From positions 24,347,272 to 24,411,271 of the forward strand of contig NC_081405.1 of NCBI RefSeq assembly GCF_030272615.1: a stretch of DNA of 64,000 nucleotides, in the 5' to 3' direction. The notes beneath the pieces were generated by a model that saw only the letters and a list, made by a program, of their open reading frames with translations, ran no database searches and had not been told where the DNA came from. Positions within the stretch are counted from its first letter, which is position 1, and the number at the start of each line of letters is the position of its first letter. Shown here piece after piece: positions 35,390 through 47,900 of this stretch. Source of the DNA: Cryptomeria japonica (Eukaryota > Streptophyta > Pinopsida > Cupressales > Cupressaceae). The position numbers were made by a program, and so were the translations under genes.

Positions 35390-36403
35390 TGAGCAAAGAA
35401 AGCATCATTTACCCTCCTAAAATGATGCAAACTCTCTGAGAGAGTTAATTGAGAGAAATACTCGTAAACATGAACTTGACTCCTGTCATTTGCAGTTGAT
35501 AAACCTAGAAAATGTCTCATTGAGGTAGTTGCACATACAAGATAAGAAGTCATGTAGAATTTCAAGGTGGTAGGCACCTTGGTCAACTGTTCACAAAGGG
35601 CATCTGCAATTTGTTTACGCCAGAAGATCTTCTTCTTATTTTGCCTTATGACATGGATATATTGATACATCCACTTGTGGTAGGTATTTGAAGTTGGGAA
35701 GCCTTTTACTCTATTGAGTAGAGTAATGAGATCATTGACCTCCTCAATGAAGTCACTGCGAGGAAGAATCTCAGGCCATCTTGAAGTTGTAGGCCTACGT
35801 GTTTTTAACCAATTATCATTTATGTTCTTCCTACATTTCTCTGAATTTCTGTCAAAGTATGCAATAGTTGATTGCGTGTCAATATCTTCATATTGATCAA
35901 TCGGTGAACATTTGAAAATGGTATCAAAGAAGTCCTCATCAAGCTTGATGAGTGTTTTCCCATCTGCATCCTTCACTGATATGGTGGTGGAATCATATTT
36001 ACTGGCAAGAGCCAATACAAACTTTGGATTTTGAGCTAACATGGGAAATGCAGCCACCTTGTCTATCTCACTATGAATTTTAGGATCCATTAGGTATGAT
36101 ATTGGCAGCTCTTGAACTCTTTTGAGAAATTATTCAAGATCCACATGACCAATTTTGGTATCTCTAATGTTATCAATATTAGAGGATACAAAAGGAGGAA
36201 ACACTGGATAAATATCTTGCTTTTTAAACTTCATTGTTTTCTTTTTTGGAGAAGGCTCTGACATTTGAAAAGATCAACTACAACATGAAAATTTCATCAT
36301 TTGATCCAATTAGCCACCATAGAAATCTCCATTTTATTCAAAAAATTCATCGATCCATTATAAATTGATAAAAAATTAATCAATTTACAAGTGTGTGCTC
36401 AAA

Positions 36404-37650
36404 ATGCAAATCAGACTTATAAGTCCGGTCTACACTTAGTGTAAATCAAAGACCAAAAATAATGCATATCCAACTTGTAAGTTTAATTTGCATATTTTAC
36501 AAAGGGAAAGAAAAAAGGTGTAAATCGGAGTTACAACTCCGGTTTGCACTTTAGAATCGGAGTTACAACTCCGATTTGCACTTTAGAAAAAACTAAGTTC
36601 AGTGTAAATCAAAGTTATAACTCCAATTTACATCTAAAAGATGCAAGTCATGAAATGTAATTCGGACTTAGAAGTCCGCTTAACATATTTGTAAATCATT
36701 TGAGTCAAGTGTCAGGTGGAATTCAAACTTCGACCGACATCTATTTAGGAAGGGCCGAAAACCATTATCAGGTGTCGAGCGAGGTTTAAACCCTGACTGA
36801 CACTTCAACGTAAAAATAATGATAAGGAGTGTTGGGTGGGGGTAAAACTCCACCCGACACTTCATAGCATATATGACAGTGTCAAGCGAGCTTTAATCCC
36901 CGCTCAACACTTATGGGAAGAGCAAATGTTAAGGAAAGGGTGGTCGAGTTTAACACCCCGACCACCATCATACACTGTGGTGGGGATCGGGGGGTAAAAC
37001 TTGCCCACCACATATACTACGACAACAACTATGAAAAGAATGGAACGTGGGGATAAATCCCCGACCACCACTATAGTTAATATTGTGGTGGGTGTCGAGG
37101 GTTATTCTCGCATTAGTGTAAATAAAAAGAATTGCATGCAAAAGGGAAAAACAGGTATGGAGAGGTGTATGCCCGCCCCACGCCATACAAGTTTATGGTG
37201 TGTGACGGACACACAGTCCACCATACCATAACCAATAAGATCATTGCAAAAACAAAAATCGGATTTACAATCCGATACGTCAAAGATGTATTGAATTGGA
37301 AGTTTGATTTACAGCTAGGGCACGCTAAAAATATTAAAATAAATTGGGTAGAACAATACATACCTGAAAGAAAATAAGGAAGTTTGAAAACTTGAATTCT
37401 CCAATCCACAAATTAGTCAATAATAAAGGATTGGGACATTAATCAAAGTATAGAAGGATAAAGAGACCCAGTTGAAAACAAACTCCAAAATATTAATGAC
37501 AAGTCGTGCATAATCAAAGTGTAATTCGGACTTATAGGTCTGAATTGCATTTAAATTACCAAAATAGTGCAAATTGGACTTGTAAGTCCGATTTGCACTC
37601 ACTGACAATCATTCAAGTGTAATGTCTCACTTATAATCCGATTTTACACT
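36404..37650. repeat. Array of about twenty different short inverted repeats
   Basis: Every 30-80 bp there is a 20-37-bp imperfect palindrome with a 2-6-nt A/T-rich centre. Examples: 36518-36549 (GTGTAAATCGGAGTT arm), 36555-36576 (perfect AATCGGAGTT/AACTCCGATT), 36829-36860, 36879-36910, 36940-36966, 36976-37012, 37258-37276 (perfect ATCGGATT/AATCCGAT) and 37566-37599 (15 of 16 arm bases pair). Another at 40138-40169 follows the 2.5-kb insertion. Stem sequences differ between units, from AATCGGAGTT types to GGTGGGG types, yet symmetry is kept in each. No coding frame spans it. It lies in the region upstream of the minus-strand accessory frame. Confidence 0.8.
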
Positions 37651-37654
37651 TAAG

Positions 37655-40119
37655 TGTGAGAGTTGAGAAACACAACACCACAGGAGCCCAAATGATCTCT
37701 ACAAGCTGAATAACCTATTACAAGGAGAAGCAAGGAAGCAAATAACAGATTAAACAAATACACAAAAAAATATGCTCAAAAGGATGAGAGCTCAATATTC
37801 ACAAAATGTGTAATGTGATAATCCTTACAATACAATGAAAAGAATGATCCTCTAATAGATCAAGAAACCCTAAAAAATAAAACCTAGGCTTCCACATATT
37901 AATTAATAAAAGAATTAATTATTATGTAAAGGTAGCTTAAGTGTAAAAGAGATAAAGGGAACTTAAATAATTAAACAAATATTATTTAATTAATCAAGTA
38001 AACACCTAAATACTCTAACACCCCCTCTTAAGCTAGACTTAGGGAGAAGCTAAAACCTATAACAACTACTGAAAGCAAGAAAGATGGGTCCCGACAACAA
38101 GGCCAAATCAAGTACCCAAATACAACCAAATTTCTATGAACCGAAGAAATAGAGAAAACCACGTGGGAACAAAACTCTACTCCAAACAGAGATGGAAAAA
38201 GCAAGAAGGACTGAAAAAGCCTCCAAACAAGAATGTTCCAAAAGATAGGAACAAGAGAAGATCAAAACAATCACTGAAGCATGAAGAACCTGCAAACACT
38301 GTCGAAGAATAACTATTGATCTGAAGAACCTCCACTGAAAGAGAACATGATCAGGTAGAGAAGACTGTAATCTGTATGAGTGCCCTCAAATGACACTACT
38401 CAAATCAGAAGGCAAACAAAGGCAAACAACTGAACTCGAAGATATAGATGGCATGAGAAACCAAATCCTGAAGAGTTGATCAATCGAACCAAGGAAGCAT
38501 TAGAACCAACAGGACAAACCTCCCCATAATGTTGAAAAGGGAGAGGGACAGGTATAATAAAAAGAACGGCCAATAGAAACTGCACGATGAAGAACTAGGA
38601 ACATTGAAGGCACAGAGACAATACATAGTGTCGTGGAAGGAACACTCACTGGACAAAGGTAGATGGCAAACAAAAGGCAAACATCAACCCCCTCATGGCA
38701 CTTTAAAAGTAGTACATGTACAATAAGGCACAAGATGTGCAAGATCCTGAGTAAACAATGCATGATGGCACTTTATCTCAGTGTGTTTGCATAAAAGAAG
38801 CTACAATGATAATAAGACTGGAAACAAAAAGAAGAATCAAAACCGAGACATCCTACTCAGAGAAGAGATCCCAGGACCTGAAACAACCAAGATATCCACC
38901 AGAATGCTGAAAAGCAAAAAATTAAATAAAATATTCATGGAGCAGAATCTGGAAAGAAAACCCATATGGCTGGAAAGCATACAGAACAAACTTTCCAACA
39001 ATATAAAGTTTTCGAAAAAAGGAGTTCGGATGGATGCTCAAGTGATGTCTCCCGGAGTGCAAAAAGGAACCTCTGGCTTTGACAACAAAATACACTATCA
39101 AAAAAAAGAAAAATCAAAATTTCAAACCTCTAGATCTGGATAGAGCTCAGAAAGAGCTTTCCGATGATATAAGATTTATTGAAAAATGCCTCCGTATGAC
39201 CAAGTTACAGCCAAAATAAAAAAACCCCTTTCATGGCATAAAAAGGGGTTTTTTTTTTTTTGGCGAAAATTTTCTAACGCATTTGCATGTACAGTCATAC
39301 AGTTTTTTGTGCCTTGAAAAACGTGCCAATAAAAAATCATGCCCCAGATACCCCCATCACCGAAAATGGGCAAATTATATATCAAAATTCATGGAATCAG
39401 CCTTCTGAATCCAACTGTGAGGTTCTTTTGGCACCAAAATGTACCAAAAAATCAGCTAGCCCCAGAAATGGAAAAAAACAACTACACAAACCCCCGAATA
39501 TACAGATCTGAAGAACAAGCCCCAAAATCACCCAGAGGCTCAGGAGTAAAAAATGGTCAAGTTTTATATGATCATAAGGGTTTTTGGGCCTCTTGAGCAC
39601 GATGGTGAGGTTCGTTTAGGCCCAAAGTGCTCAGAAAAAAAGGCCTGTCCCTAAGTGCATAAAAAAACTTCCCGAAACACCAGATATGCTTCCAATGCAA
39701 AAATTCTCAAAACAAGAACATATAGCTACAAATCTAAAGCTCTAATACCATGTGAGAGTTGAGAAACACAACACCACAGGAGCCCAAATGATCTCTGCAA
39801 GCTGAATAACCTGTTACAAGGAGAAGCAAGGAAGCAAATAACAGATAAAACAAATACACAGAAAATATGCTCAAAAGGATGAGAGCTCAATATTCACAAA
39901 ATGTGTAATGTGATAATCCTTACAATACAATGAAAAGAATAATCCTCTAATAGGTCAAGAAACCCTAAAAAAGAAAACCTAGGCTTGCATATAATAATTA
40001 ATAAAATAATTAATTATTATGCACCTAAAGTTAGCTTAAGTGTAAAAGAGATAAAGGGAACTTAGATAATTAAATAAATATTGTTTAATTAATCAAGTAA
40101 ACACCTGAATACTCTAACA
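37655..40119 (-). mobile_element. Non-coding LTR retrotransposon, 2.5 kb (TSD TTAAG)
   Basis: Flanked by TTAAG at 37650-37654 and 40120-40124. LTRs are 37655-38020 (366 bp) and 39751-40119 (369 bp), TGTGAGAGTTGAG...ACTCTAACA. On the minus strand the high-coordinate LTR is followed by PBS TGGTATTAGAGC (39750-39739) and the low-coordinate one is preceded by PPT GCTTAAGAGGGGG. The 1.7-kb interior has no frame with a gag or pol motif. It is a non-autonomous element of LARD or large-TRIM type, with the iMet-type PBS of copia or gypsy groups. It interrupts the inverted-repeat array. Confidence 0.88.
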
Positions 40120-40169
40120 TTAAGCAACAAGGATGAATGCAAAATCGGAGATAAAACCCGATTTTACAC

Positions 40170-43057
40170 CAAAACAAGGAAGTTTGCATTTTAAGTTAGT
40201 ATTTAAAAAATTTAACATAAAGAGCTCATTCCAACATCGAATAACACACATTCGATGACAAACGAGATGACCAAAATGCCTCACTTTCTCGACTATGAAG
40301 AAAGGAGAACAAATTACGAAAAATTCGTAAGGGCTGCCCTATTTTCACAAAAAATGAAGAAGAAGACAACATAGTTGTTTAGCTTACTACCATTTGATGT
40401 TAGGGTTTGATGTTAGGGTTGTCCTATTTTTATTACCTGCATAAAGAATTCATTTCACCACCTACACCACTAATGTCACTCATTTCATCTAAAGATAATG
40501 GTCCATCATCACAACCATCACCATCATTCCATGCACCTTGTACGGATGAACCTCTTGGTTCATCCACAACCATTTCATAAATATAACTACTTTTCCTCAC
40601 AATCACAAGCACACACTAGACATTAATCTATTGGTCAATACTAAACGAGCACCTAACATTACCATCATAGGGGACCTGTAGTAGTTGTTGATCCTATTTT
40701 TTAGTTGGGACTTGATCATGCACAAGAAAAACCAATTTCTCGTTGTCAATTTATTTTGTCAATCTAGCTACTCACATGGAACAACATTCGACAAAAATGA
40801 ACATGCAACCACACTATTTCTCTTGTTAGTTGTACATAACATTTTTCATTTCCAAGAATGTAGTCACTCATTTGTCATCATTACTACTTTATGAACACAT
40901 GTCATTATTGCAATCTATTTGGCTAGTTTGAGGACTTAAGACAAGTCAATCAATCACTCAACTATTAGTACACTATCAAATTACCAACTCTCAATACACT
41001 TCTCGCATGCCATCTATCATGTTTATCATGATCACAAGTATTACTTGCATTAATACCATTTAATAAGCATGTTATTTATTATTTGATCATATATCATTTG
41101 AATTACTTACAAAATTGTTATTCTATGTACTTTCTACCACCTCGTAAAATCATTTGAGGACAAATGGACCTTTTAGTTGGGGGGTTAGATTTCTCATATT
41201 GAATGAATATCTTATGTGGACATGAAAGTAATAATTATTTGGTAATCTCTAGACTTGATTTGTGAACTTATTTACAACCAGTACTCCACACAAGTTGGTT
41301 TTAGTTTAGGAGTTTCCATTAGTTGAAGATACATGCATTGTTTTCATTATAGGCTAGTCTAAAAGAGAAGAACAAAAGAGTAATTGCAGTAATTCACCAA
41401 CAAATCGGGAGAATTCAAAGTTTAGAGTAAGTCAAGAAGCTTTTGAGCAGAAATGGGTGGTGATATTATCAGGTGGGAGCCAATAAACCATACAATGTTA
41501 CTTATTGATGAATATTGTTTGTCATTATTTGAGAGATTGGGATGAGTTCATTATTGTTTAAGGTTGACAAAATTCAACAAAGGGATGAAAAATAGTTTAA
41601 TCCACATTTCAGAATAATGATATTTGATTTATCCTACACATTCCCTATTTTGATTGTTCTTCAAATATAATATGAGTTCGATTAGAATTATGTTACCATC
41701 AACTCTTGTTAGTTAGGTTGTCATTATTAGTTATGAAAAAGAATAGTTCGTCTTGATTTTCATGAAGTATTGACCATTGTTAGTAAGGTTGTCTAGAGTC
41801 ATAAAGTAATCCACTCTTGACATTCATGTATAAATTCTAGATCCTGTCAGAGTTTGAGGTTACTAAGAATATATTAGTCATTTAGTTATTAGATCTTGTG
41901 TTATTATAAACTTATGTATATATTGAATATTTAATAATGGAATGTTGATGATACTCTAAGGTAGATCGAGCATTTTTTATTAATGGTTACAACACTCAAG
42001 CAAGGACCACTTGAGGTACTATAACTCTCTTTGTAGTTTAGATTGTTAGTATTAATGTTAGTTATATTAGTAGTTACTTTGATAGATTAAGTGTTATTTT
42101 TATTTCATTAGAGTTATATTTGTGATGATCAATTGGTAGCATTGATAGAATAAAGTTTTGTGCCTTAAGTTGCAGCATAGTCATAGTAAGAATCACCCAC
42201 AACCATTGTGTCAATCTACCAATGATTTGCAGCAACTACTATAACATTAGGCTTACTTTTAGCATTGTTTTGCTTCCAATTGAAGTTATAGTTTTAAGTT
42301 AATTTTATATATGCAACTAATAGGATAACTTAGGGAGCCCTCAATTGCACATATAGTGCTAACATCATCCAATAAAACACATCCCTAATCAATAATTAAG
42401 TGAACCTTTATGAGACAATAGGTTACTTGATAAGGGATCTATTGGTCCATTGAGCTACATGCATTGAATTTTCTACATCAACCTATTACACTTAGTAGGA
42501 GTCAACATGCATGATGAAATCTAGTTTATCACTATCAAGATAGCATATATGTATGCTCATGCAACACATATCTCCATTGGACACATTTTCATGGAAGAGA
42601 ATGTAACTCACTATAATTAATGCACTCGTGGGTGTGAATTATTAACAACCAAGGTTTGAAACAGGATGTGTCCTAATCATATCACTCTGATGTCTAGAAA
42701 ATCATTAAGATAGATAAACAACACTAAAAAAATCATTTTAATTGACATTTACTTCTTATAATATTTAACTTAAACAATGTATTTCAAGTGGTAATATCTA
42801 CAAATTAATTCACCAAGGGGAATAGTTGAAATTCAATTAGTCCACAAACAAAAATAATCCCACAACACAATGTACACCTTCCAAATCCACTCAATACAAT
42901 GTGGCAAGGGATATAGAGGATTTTATTTCCTCCTTATGAATTATATGGTTGTAGGTTATCTCATCATAAACATGGAAAGAAAATCATGAAAAGATTAAAA
43001 CCTATTTAATAATTTTCACTCGTGTATAACATGTTGGCCATTTGGTGGAATTGATTA
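40170..43057. other. AT-rich stretch, nothing recognised
   Basis: No coding frame with motifs, no paired LTRs and no RNA gene seen. It may include the lost 5' end of the element that carried the minus-strand accessory frame, but I found no copy of the 22.4-23.2 kb sequence here. Confidence 0.45.
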
Positions 43058-43341
43058 TGTGTTGCATTGATGTTTTGTCATTGATGTCAACACTAGCTTT
43101 TTGGATTCTTTACCGACACCCTTCTGGTCTTGGTAGGTTAAGTGATTTCTGGTTAACTTGGATCCGGTATGATTTGGTAGGCTCCGATATAGTCTAGTGA
43201 TGGAATTGGCATGTTCATGATACTTATACTCACATTTAGTCAGTTGGTTTTGGTCTGGTGGTTGGATGTTATCCTGCTTGCTAAGAAGATTGGCTTTTGG
43301 TTCTGACGAGGGTTTCACCGACAGAGATTTTGATGGAGATC

Positions 43342-44923
43342 TGATGGGAATGGAAATGGGATAGACTAGCCTAGTATATGCCCTTTGATCTTCCCCTTGG
43401 ATCACCAGGTGTTCCAACCACACCCTAGGGTCTCTAGGACTTCCCTTGCTTGTGGAATCCCCTCACCTTGCCCAATCCACCCACCAACAACATGTGATTC
43501 TTCTCCTAAGCTCTCACCTACTCACAAGCTTCAAAAACCCTTACATAGGCTAATAAGGGTTTAACTCTTCCTACACCTTCTCAAGTCCTAGCAAGGATAA
43601 GATAGGTCTTTGACATTTTTCTCCATCCATTCATGTGCCCCTAAGAGGTTTTTACCTTCCTACTTGTTACGGATCTCACTATTTTGCTTCTTTCCTACAA
43701 AATAGGGCTACAAGGAATGTGCCCCTATTAGGCCTCCACTCTGGACTTTTAAGGCTTCTTCTTGCAAACAATGCCAAAACTTGTGAAACTCCCCAAAGGG
43801 ACTGCTATTCATTTGCCCAAGGCTCAAGGATTTTCCTAGTTTTGGGTTCCCAAGTGTCTGTACACTGCCCTAGGTGAATTTAAGGTTTTTTTTTAGGGTT
43901 TTTAAGGGTTTTTAGGCCTGTCAGGGTCACAGTGATGGTTTGTTGTCTTCACCACCTTGTCTAGATTGGTGGAAGCTCCTCCTTCTCACCGATGATTCTC
44001 CACACACCCCTCTACAACTCCTCCAAATGGTGCCTCCTTCCTTGTCCTTCCTTTCTCTCACGAACCTTTGAAATCTTGACCCTTCCTAGCTGGGCACAAA
44101 CCAGTCTCGCCTAGGAGTGGGTCTTTGAAAGGCTTTCCTGCATCTTCAAGGGCCTTGCTTCCTCTGAGATATTGTACAGGGTCTGCACTCCTATTCCCCA
44201 TGGTTTCATGGTATTTCCACAATGGGGATAGGAGTTGTCAACCCATTTACACAAAACAATCCAAAACTGGACAGTAAGGAAGAAATTTACAAAATATTTA
44301 CAAACACACCAAAACTTGTAAAACAAACTTAATATAAGTGCTCAAAATGAATGTGTCAACACTCAAAAAGACCCTTAATATGGTTTAGATTCCAGAACAA
44401 TCCATTAACAATCCTTCATTGCTCCATTTGTGCCGACTGACACCCAAAACACAGTCACAGTCAAGGTCTTTTTCCTTTGGCCGTATAATCTAACATCCAA
44501 CCCCTCATTTTAGGGTTTGCACGAATTTATAATGTCTTTGCCTCATTTTGTGTGTCAGGTTTAGGGTTCACAATGCTAATCTAAGGTTATGACCTATTAG
44601 GTGGAAAAGTTGCATGACAACTTTGAAAAGTTGTCATGCAACTTTTTGCAACTTTTGAGCAACTTTTGCAATGTTGCTTTTCTTGACTTTTAGGTCTACA
44701 TTGGGCTATCCTATGGACACAACTATGCTAAAAGGACCCCAAACACATCAATGGGAACACATACTCTCTACTCCAAAAGAAAACTCAACCTAGACTTGTG
44801 AACCTAGGACCTAAACAAAACCAATGAGCTCTTGGCTCTTATTACATTTACATGGCTTCTTAAAGAAGAAAAATCCCAACAAACTCAAATGGTGGAAGAC
44901 CTTAGAAGGGTGTTCCTACACCA
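43342..44923 (-). repeat. 3' LTR of the gypsy element
   Basis: On the plus strand TGATGGGAATGG...TTCCTACACCA. Collinear with 49619-51212. Contains an inverted GTTGCATGACAACTT/AAGTTGTCATGCAAC hairpin at ~44610-44645. Confidence 0.92.
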
Positions 44924-44938
44924 TACTCCCCCTCTACA
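44924..44938 (-). promoter_or_regulatory. Polypurine tract
   Basis: Minus-strand TGTAGAGGGGGAGTA directly precedes the 3' LTR start TGGTGTAGG. Confidence 0.85.
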
Positions 44939-44943
44939 CAAAA

Positions 44944-47900
44944 TTAAGGAACTAGGGGAGAGATGAGAGTTGGGTCAATACCAAGTTTCTTGAACCTGCC
45001 CTCTTCAACCCAAGTGACTTCAGACTCAGGTTGACCTGCCCACTTCACCAAGTGTTCCATGTATACCTGGTGTCTAGTAGATTTCTTCACCCTTGACTCC
45101 AAGATCTCCTCTGCCATGGGCTGCTTCACTTGAGGCAAGGCATTCACATCCAAGTCCTGCAGCACCTTGGCTTGATTCTTAGTTTGCCTTGCTATTTCAC
45201 CTTTGTATAATATCAAATCAGCAACATTGAAGACTGGTGATATAGCCAAATATGAAGGAAGATCCACCTTGTAGGCGTTCTTACCATATTTGGACAGAAT
45301 TCTACAAGATCCTACCCTCTTCATTTGTAGCTTAGTAGGCTTGCTGCTTTGCATTCTAGCTTTACTTAAATGGACCATCACATAGTCACCCACTTTGAAC
45401 TGAACCTCTCTCCTTTTTTCATCCACTTTAGCTTTTAGTTTTTGAGTAGACTCTAGGATGGCTCTCTTGACCTGTTCTTGGACTTCCTTGATGGTTTGAG
45501 TGAAGTCCTCTGCTTGCCCACTCTTCATCTCCATGGAACCAAGTTCTCTTAGTTCACACACCCCTCTTGGATGTCTGCCATAGACAACCTCAAAAGGACT
45601 CCTTCCAGTGGTCCTATTTACACTATCATTGTAGGCATACTTAGCTTGTGGACTAACTAGATCCCAAGTCTGCCCATACTCCTTGGTTAGACACCTCAAC
45701 AAGTTGCCTAACACCCTATTAATGACTTTAGTTTGACCATCAGTTTGTGGATGGTAAGCTGAGTTCAATGATAAATTAGTCCCTAGTCTTCTCCATAAGG
45801 TTTGCCAAAAATGGCCCATGAACTTGCTATCCCTATCTGAAAAATACTTAATGGGAGTCCATGAATCCTTACAATCTCCTTAAATTAGAGATGTGCAATA
45901 TAACTAGCATAATGAGTATTTCTATATGGAATAAAATGGCTCATCTTAGAAAATTTGTCTACCACCACATAGATGCTATCCATACTTGTCTTTGTCAAGG
46001 GGAGTCCTACCACAAATTCCATGCTCACACACTCCCAAGGCCTATTTGGGACCGGTAATGGCTGATAGAGGCCTGCATTGCTTGATCCTCCATTTGCCCT
46101 TTGACACACACCACATTGCTCCACATACCTTCTCACATCCCTTGGCAACCTAGGCCAATGGTAGTATCTCTGTACTAGATCCAAAGTTTTATTGATTCCA
46201 AAGTGTCCACTTAGGCTTCCATTGTGTTTCTCTTGTGTGAGATTTTCTCTCATGGATCCTCTAGGCACACATAATTGATTGCCTTTGAACAAGAGACCAT
46301 TTTGAAGAGTGCAATCTGCTTACTCACCATGAAAATGATTCTCAAACTCCTTGCAGACCTTGTAGGCTAAGGAGAAGTCTTCATCTTCTTCATAGAGATC
46401 CTTGAAACCTTCTATCCCTATGCTCTGCAATTGTAATTCTTGGACAATCAATAACTTCCAGCTTAAAGCATCTCCCACCTTGTTAAGTTGCCCCTTTTTA
46501 TGCTTGATGGTAAAGGTAAAGGATTGAAGGTACTCCATCCACTTCAAATGTCTATTGCTAAGCTTCTCTTGAGTGTTAATGTAACTCAAAGCCTAGTTAT
46601 CTATGAACACAACAAATTCTTTTGGGAGTAGGTAATGCCTCCACTTCTTGAGAGACTGAACTAGTGCATACAACTCTAGATCATATGTTGAATACCTCTT
46701 CTTTGCCTCATTAAGCTTCTCACTGAAAAATGCCACAGGCCTTCCCTCTTGACTCAATACACCCCCTACTGCAATTCCACTTGCATCACATTCCAATGTG
46801 AATAGCTTGTCAAAAGTAGGTAAGAGTAGGATGGGTTTTGTGGCTACTTCTTGCTTCAATAATTGGAATGCTTCATCAGCTTGTTCAGTCCATTTGAACT
46901 TAGTTTTAAGGCCTCCTTTTATGGTGTCAAGTACTGGTGCACATATGTCACTGAAGTTCCTCACAAACTTTCTATAGAATTGGGTTAAACCATGGAAACT
47001 CCTAACTTCAGTCCCTGTTTTAGGGGCAGGCCAATTCAAGATTGCCTCCACTTTGCTTGGATCCATCTTCAAGGTTCCCTTAGACACCACAAACCCTAAG
47101 TAGACTAACTCTTGCTTCAAAAAGTCACACTTTTCTAAGTTGATTGCCAACTTCTCTTCATGCAACCTCTCTAGGACTAACCTCAAATGTTCTAGGTGCT
47201 CCTCTTTGGTTCTGCTATAGATGAGTATGTCATCTAAGTACACCACCACAAATCTACCTGTGAAGTCCTTCAACACCTCATTCATCAACCTCATGAAGGT
47301 GCTTGGGGCATTGGTAAGTCCGAATGGCATCACAAGCCATTCATACAACCCTTCTGTGGTCTTAAAAGTGATCTTCCACTCATCACCCTCCTTAATCCTA
47401 ATTTGATGATAACTACTTTTAAGGTCCAACTTAGTAAAATACATGGCACCTCCTAAATAGTCCATCAAATCCTCTATTCTAGGAATAGGAAATCTGTACC
47501 TTATGGTGATCCTATTGATTGCCCTTGAATCAGTGCAAAGTCTCCACTTGCCTCCCTTCTTTGTTGCTAGTACTATCGGGACTGCACATGGGCTGATGCT
47601 CTTCTTGATCAGTCCTTGATCCAACAACTCCTGCATTTGCCTTGCCACCTCCTTGTTTTGATCAGGTGTGAGCTTATATGCTGCTTTATTGGGTAGGGAT
47701 GCACCGGGTACAAAGTCTATTTGATGGCTTATAGACCTTCTTGGTGGAAGTGTTGCAGGTGCTCCATCACTCACTATGTCTTTATATTCTTGCAACATTT
47801 GCTTTACCTCCTTAGGTACCTTTGTCTGCAACTTATCTTCCTCCTCCTTTGGCTTCATAAAGATGGCACATCCCACTATCTCTTCTTCATGCAGCAGGTG

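Larger units (their letters stand above)
23198..36264 (-). pseudogene. Second long accessory frame, about 1,125 codons, interrupted by two LTR insertions
   Basis: ATG at 36264-36262 (MSEPSPKKK); stop TAG at 23200-23198. Once the 27269-35389 element and the 23369-24934 solo LTR (each with one TSD copy) are discounted, the frame is continuous across both insertion points. Length is then about 3.37 kb. It has in-frame stops (near 36130, 26972, 26657 and 26174) and one frame change between 26174 and 25563. N-terminal ~450 residues are globular, with PTTSRWPEILPRSDF, SNTYHKWMYQYIHVI and FLQFPTFTYIKIG; then an acidic Glu/Ser-rich middle (26400-26250, QFQEEEEFDEEGF) and a coiled-coil-like helix (25563-25075). 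Function unknown; no polymerase or protease motif. The order globular, acidic low complexity, coiled coil matches 13655-17014. A host-gene pseudogene is possible but less likely. Confidence 0.65.

Noticed and set aside
36404-37650. CRISPR array
   Set aside because: Units are palindromes of differing sequence without a constant repeat or unique spacers; the context is plant retrotransposon DNA.
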